64,000 nucleotides of DNA from Crambe crambe (taxonomy: Eukaryota; Porifera; Demospongiae; Poecilosclerida; Crambeidae). A model generated the notes under the pieces. That model was not told the DNA's origin. It did no database searches and worked only from the letters and a program-made list of their open reading frames with translations. Location: the NCBI GenBank assembly GCA_963924555.1, contig OZ004591.1:5580001-5644000 (forward strand), given 5' to 3'. Positions 61,701-64,000 of this stretch are shown here, piece after piece. How positions within the stretch are numbered: the stretch's first letter is position 1; each line of letters opens with the position of its first letter. Made by a program: the position numbers and the translations under genes.

Positions 61701-64000
61701 CATTCATCCATGCCATGCACTTCAGTGAATCATTAAAGTCATAAGAACCTTACTGTGTATCATCTAAGACAATCAGGAGGTAGGACACCACGATAGTGAT
61801 GGACGACACACACACTATTATGCAAATATTATTGAGATGAGGTTTAACGAATCTAGGTGCAGTCACTAGGTGTGACGTACCACATTTGCAGTGAGGATTA
61901 TAACAGTCTGCCATAGGCCATTTATCGGGTCAAAAGGTCAAATGTCCGATCAAGATTTGCTTTGGTCTGACATCATGTTGGCATAATACATCCCATTGCA
62001 CTTAGGAATGTACCTATTTAAAGACCATATCATAATAATTATGGCCAATCAACTCTTCCCATGGTCTGACATTTTGTCAGATCATTTCAAAAGAGTTATA
62101 TGTAATCCTCTTTTGACAAGAAATCCTGGCAACGTATAGGCCATTGTTATGGGAATAAAAATCCAAATATGCAATTTGAAATTAGCAAGATCAAGAATAC
62201 TAATTATTAGGACAAATCCAAGACACTGCATCGGCATGATCAGCAAGGGGATCCCCCCAACTCTGATTAACCCTACACTGTGTGGAGCTTCTGATCACTA
62301 ATCTTACACTGCAACTAGTGTTGTGGCTCTAGATGGTGTCTGCTAGCTAGTAACACTATACATAGTGGGACTTATGGTTGGTAAAGGGTCATCACATATG
62401 TGGGACTTGGGTATAATGGACAACACCAGTACAGTGATACCCTCATGGTGGGTAAAGGTCATCACTGTAACATAATACACGTAATTTAGTAAGCCCTGGG
62501 ACTTGCTCTTCCTGACTCCTTCAATCATTGCGTGTAAAGGGTCATCTATAACTCACACAATAGATAAACATGTGGGACTTACTCCTCCCATGGAAGTAAT
62601 GGATCACACCCAGTGACTCAGTCATTATGGGTTAAAGGTCAACCTAAAGGAAAGGGGAGGGGGATCTAAAGAGAGGACAACCTCTCAACAAAGGCTAAAG
62701 TGCCTGTGGTTGCTATTCGGAGGTTTTACTGTATACCTTCCCCCTATCGATAGTGACAACTCACCAAGGAGAATAGGATATTGACATCTTGAGGTACAGC
62801 TGGTTCACTCAGCACAGCAACCTAGAGAACATCAAAGAATAAAGGATAACACCCCTTATGACGGGTGGGTAATAACCATAACATACATATGTACATAGTA
62901 GGACCATGCATCAATGATGTACATACAACACCTAATGGTGGGTAAAGGGTCATCACTATAAGTACGTAGTATAGTTGCAGTAACTTGATCATGACCAACT
63001 TTGACTATCTTGTTGAAGTTATAAGAACCTTTCTTTGGGAGCTGGACAATGACATGCATGTCTTCTAGTAGAAAGATACAATTAAACTAGATCGAGGAAT
63101 GAAAAAGTGACTTTTCTCGCCCACACACTTAAAAAATCTGTTAGGTGGGATCTTTTCTTTCAACTCCTACACCCATTCATACATATAGGGGGTGGAGCTT
63201 CTGAATTGTGCTGTGGCACCATAAAGAGGACTTATGGTAGGTAAAGGGTCATCATTATAACAAGAGTGAACACACATGCTCCTCCGATGGTGGAGAGTGA
63301 ATCATAGTGACACTCATGATGAGTAAAGGACATGACTATAACACAATTGTAAAGACCCTGGGACTTACTCATAATTCTGTGGGTAAAGGGTCGTCTATAA
63401 CATACACAATAGATAAACATGTGGGACTTACTCCTCCATTGGAAGTAATGGATCACACCCAGTGACTCAGTCATTATGGGATAAAGGTCAACCAAATCTT
63501 TGCTCATGACTGATCTCTTACTACAACAAATATATAGACCTCCACAGTACACCAAATGATGGACAAGTTGGGACCACTGAAATTGTCCTTTATAGAGAGG
63601 TCAGAGGTCATTTAATACACACAGTATTATGGTGGGACACCAACAAGTGTCCTTTACAGAGAGGTGTTCTTTGGGGAGGAATTTATTCTTGGGTGGGGAA
63701 ATCCCAGGTTTCCTGTCCCCTTTATTAGTATCACGTGGCCAATAGGCCACATGAGGGGGAGGGTGCAGGAGGGGGATGTTGTGGAGCGTAAAGTTTTCAC
63801 TCCTCTAAGTATCCAACATTGTTCTGCAGAAGTCATCATGGCCTTGGGTAGGTGAAAATTGGAGATGACAATGAAGTGACTAGTCAAGAAGAGTATTTGA
63901 TAAACTAAAAAAATCTCCAAATTAAGGGGGGAAGGGGAAAATGCCCCCTGTGCCCCCTGATTGCACTCCTGTTGAGGTAGTGCTCTGTACACTAACCTTT
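61701..64000. repeat. Diverged satellite and R-B fragments, window end
   Basis: GTGGGTAAAGGGTCATCA units recur at 62380, 62450, 62535, 62940, 63240 and 63385. An R-B fragment lies at 62690-62790. 61800-62300 is low-copy with no coding recognised. 63560-64000 holds short overlapping frames on both strands around TATCACGTGGCCAATAGGCC that match nothing I know. Confidence 0.55.

Noticed and set aside
63654..63992. Overlapping frames on both strands at the window end
   Set aside because: Neither strand shows a known motif, the two frames are mirror shadows, and the region is cut by the window edge.
1..64000. tRNA, rRNA or bacterial-style operon and terminator features
   Set aside because: No cloverleaf with A/B box spacing or rRNA signature was seen by eye, and the gene structures are intron-containing and eukaryotic.

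Overview
This is eukaryotic (metazoan) DNA: AT-rich, with short GT-AG introns, intron-rich genes, pseudogenes, foldback MITEs, Tc1/mariner-type DNA transposons and satellite-like repeats. The protein architectures (Ras-like GTPase-COR-ZU5-UPA-Death, the same front end joined to a TKL kinase, and a Kelch propeller) suggest a demosponge such as Amphimedon queenslandica. That species call is an inference from family knowledge, not a database match.

Layout. Positions 1-3872 hold the 3' part of receptor-like gene A: COR tail, ZU5-UPA, ZU5-UPA, Death domain, with 13 exons that stay in frame throughout. From 3.9 to 19 kb lies a mosaic of duplicated blocks carrying copies of the Death-domain tail, SUCLA2 (succinate-CoA ligase beta) exon fragments, MITEs and a 1.57-kb non-autonomous element. 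From 19.3 to 21.7 kb is the fullest, but broken, SUCLA2 pseudogene. From 21.9 to 26.7 kb is a Kelch-repeat gene with no visible 3' end. From 27.4 to 29.85 kb there is a MITE and an inverted copy of the 1.57-kb element, whose hairpin end stops about 15 bp before gene B. From 29,856 to 35,466 is gene B: GTPase-COR-ZU5-UPA-coiled coil-kinase, 11 exons, about 1488 aa. From 35.6 to 36.1 kb is an MCM7 pseudogene fragment on the minus strand. From 37.5 to 41.96 kb is a composite DNA-transposon insertion with two decayed DD34E transposases and an accessory SHOCT-like gene. From 42 to 64 kb the segmental-duplication and satellite mosaic continues, with two more SUCLA2/Death-tail copies and a 51-bp minisatellite.

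How the genes relate. A and B are recent paralogs: exons 1-5, and at least the first intron, are near-identical. They diverge just after the UPA exon at a phase-1 intron, where A continues into a second ZU5-UPA and a Death domain and B into a coiled coil and a kinase. This looks like modular exchange of signalling output behind one sensor/GTPase front end, as expected of a rapidly evolving innate-immune-like receptor family. The repeats around them preserve filled and empty insertion sites within this one window, so several insertions can be bounded by comparing paralogous blocks.
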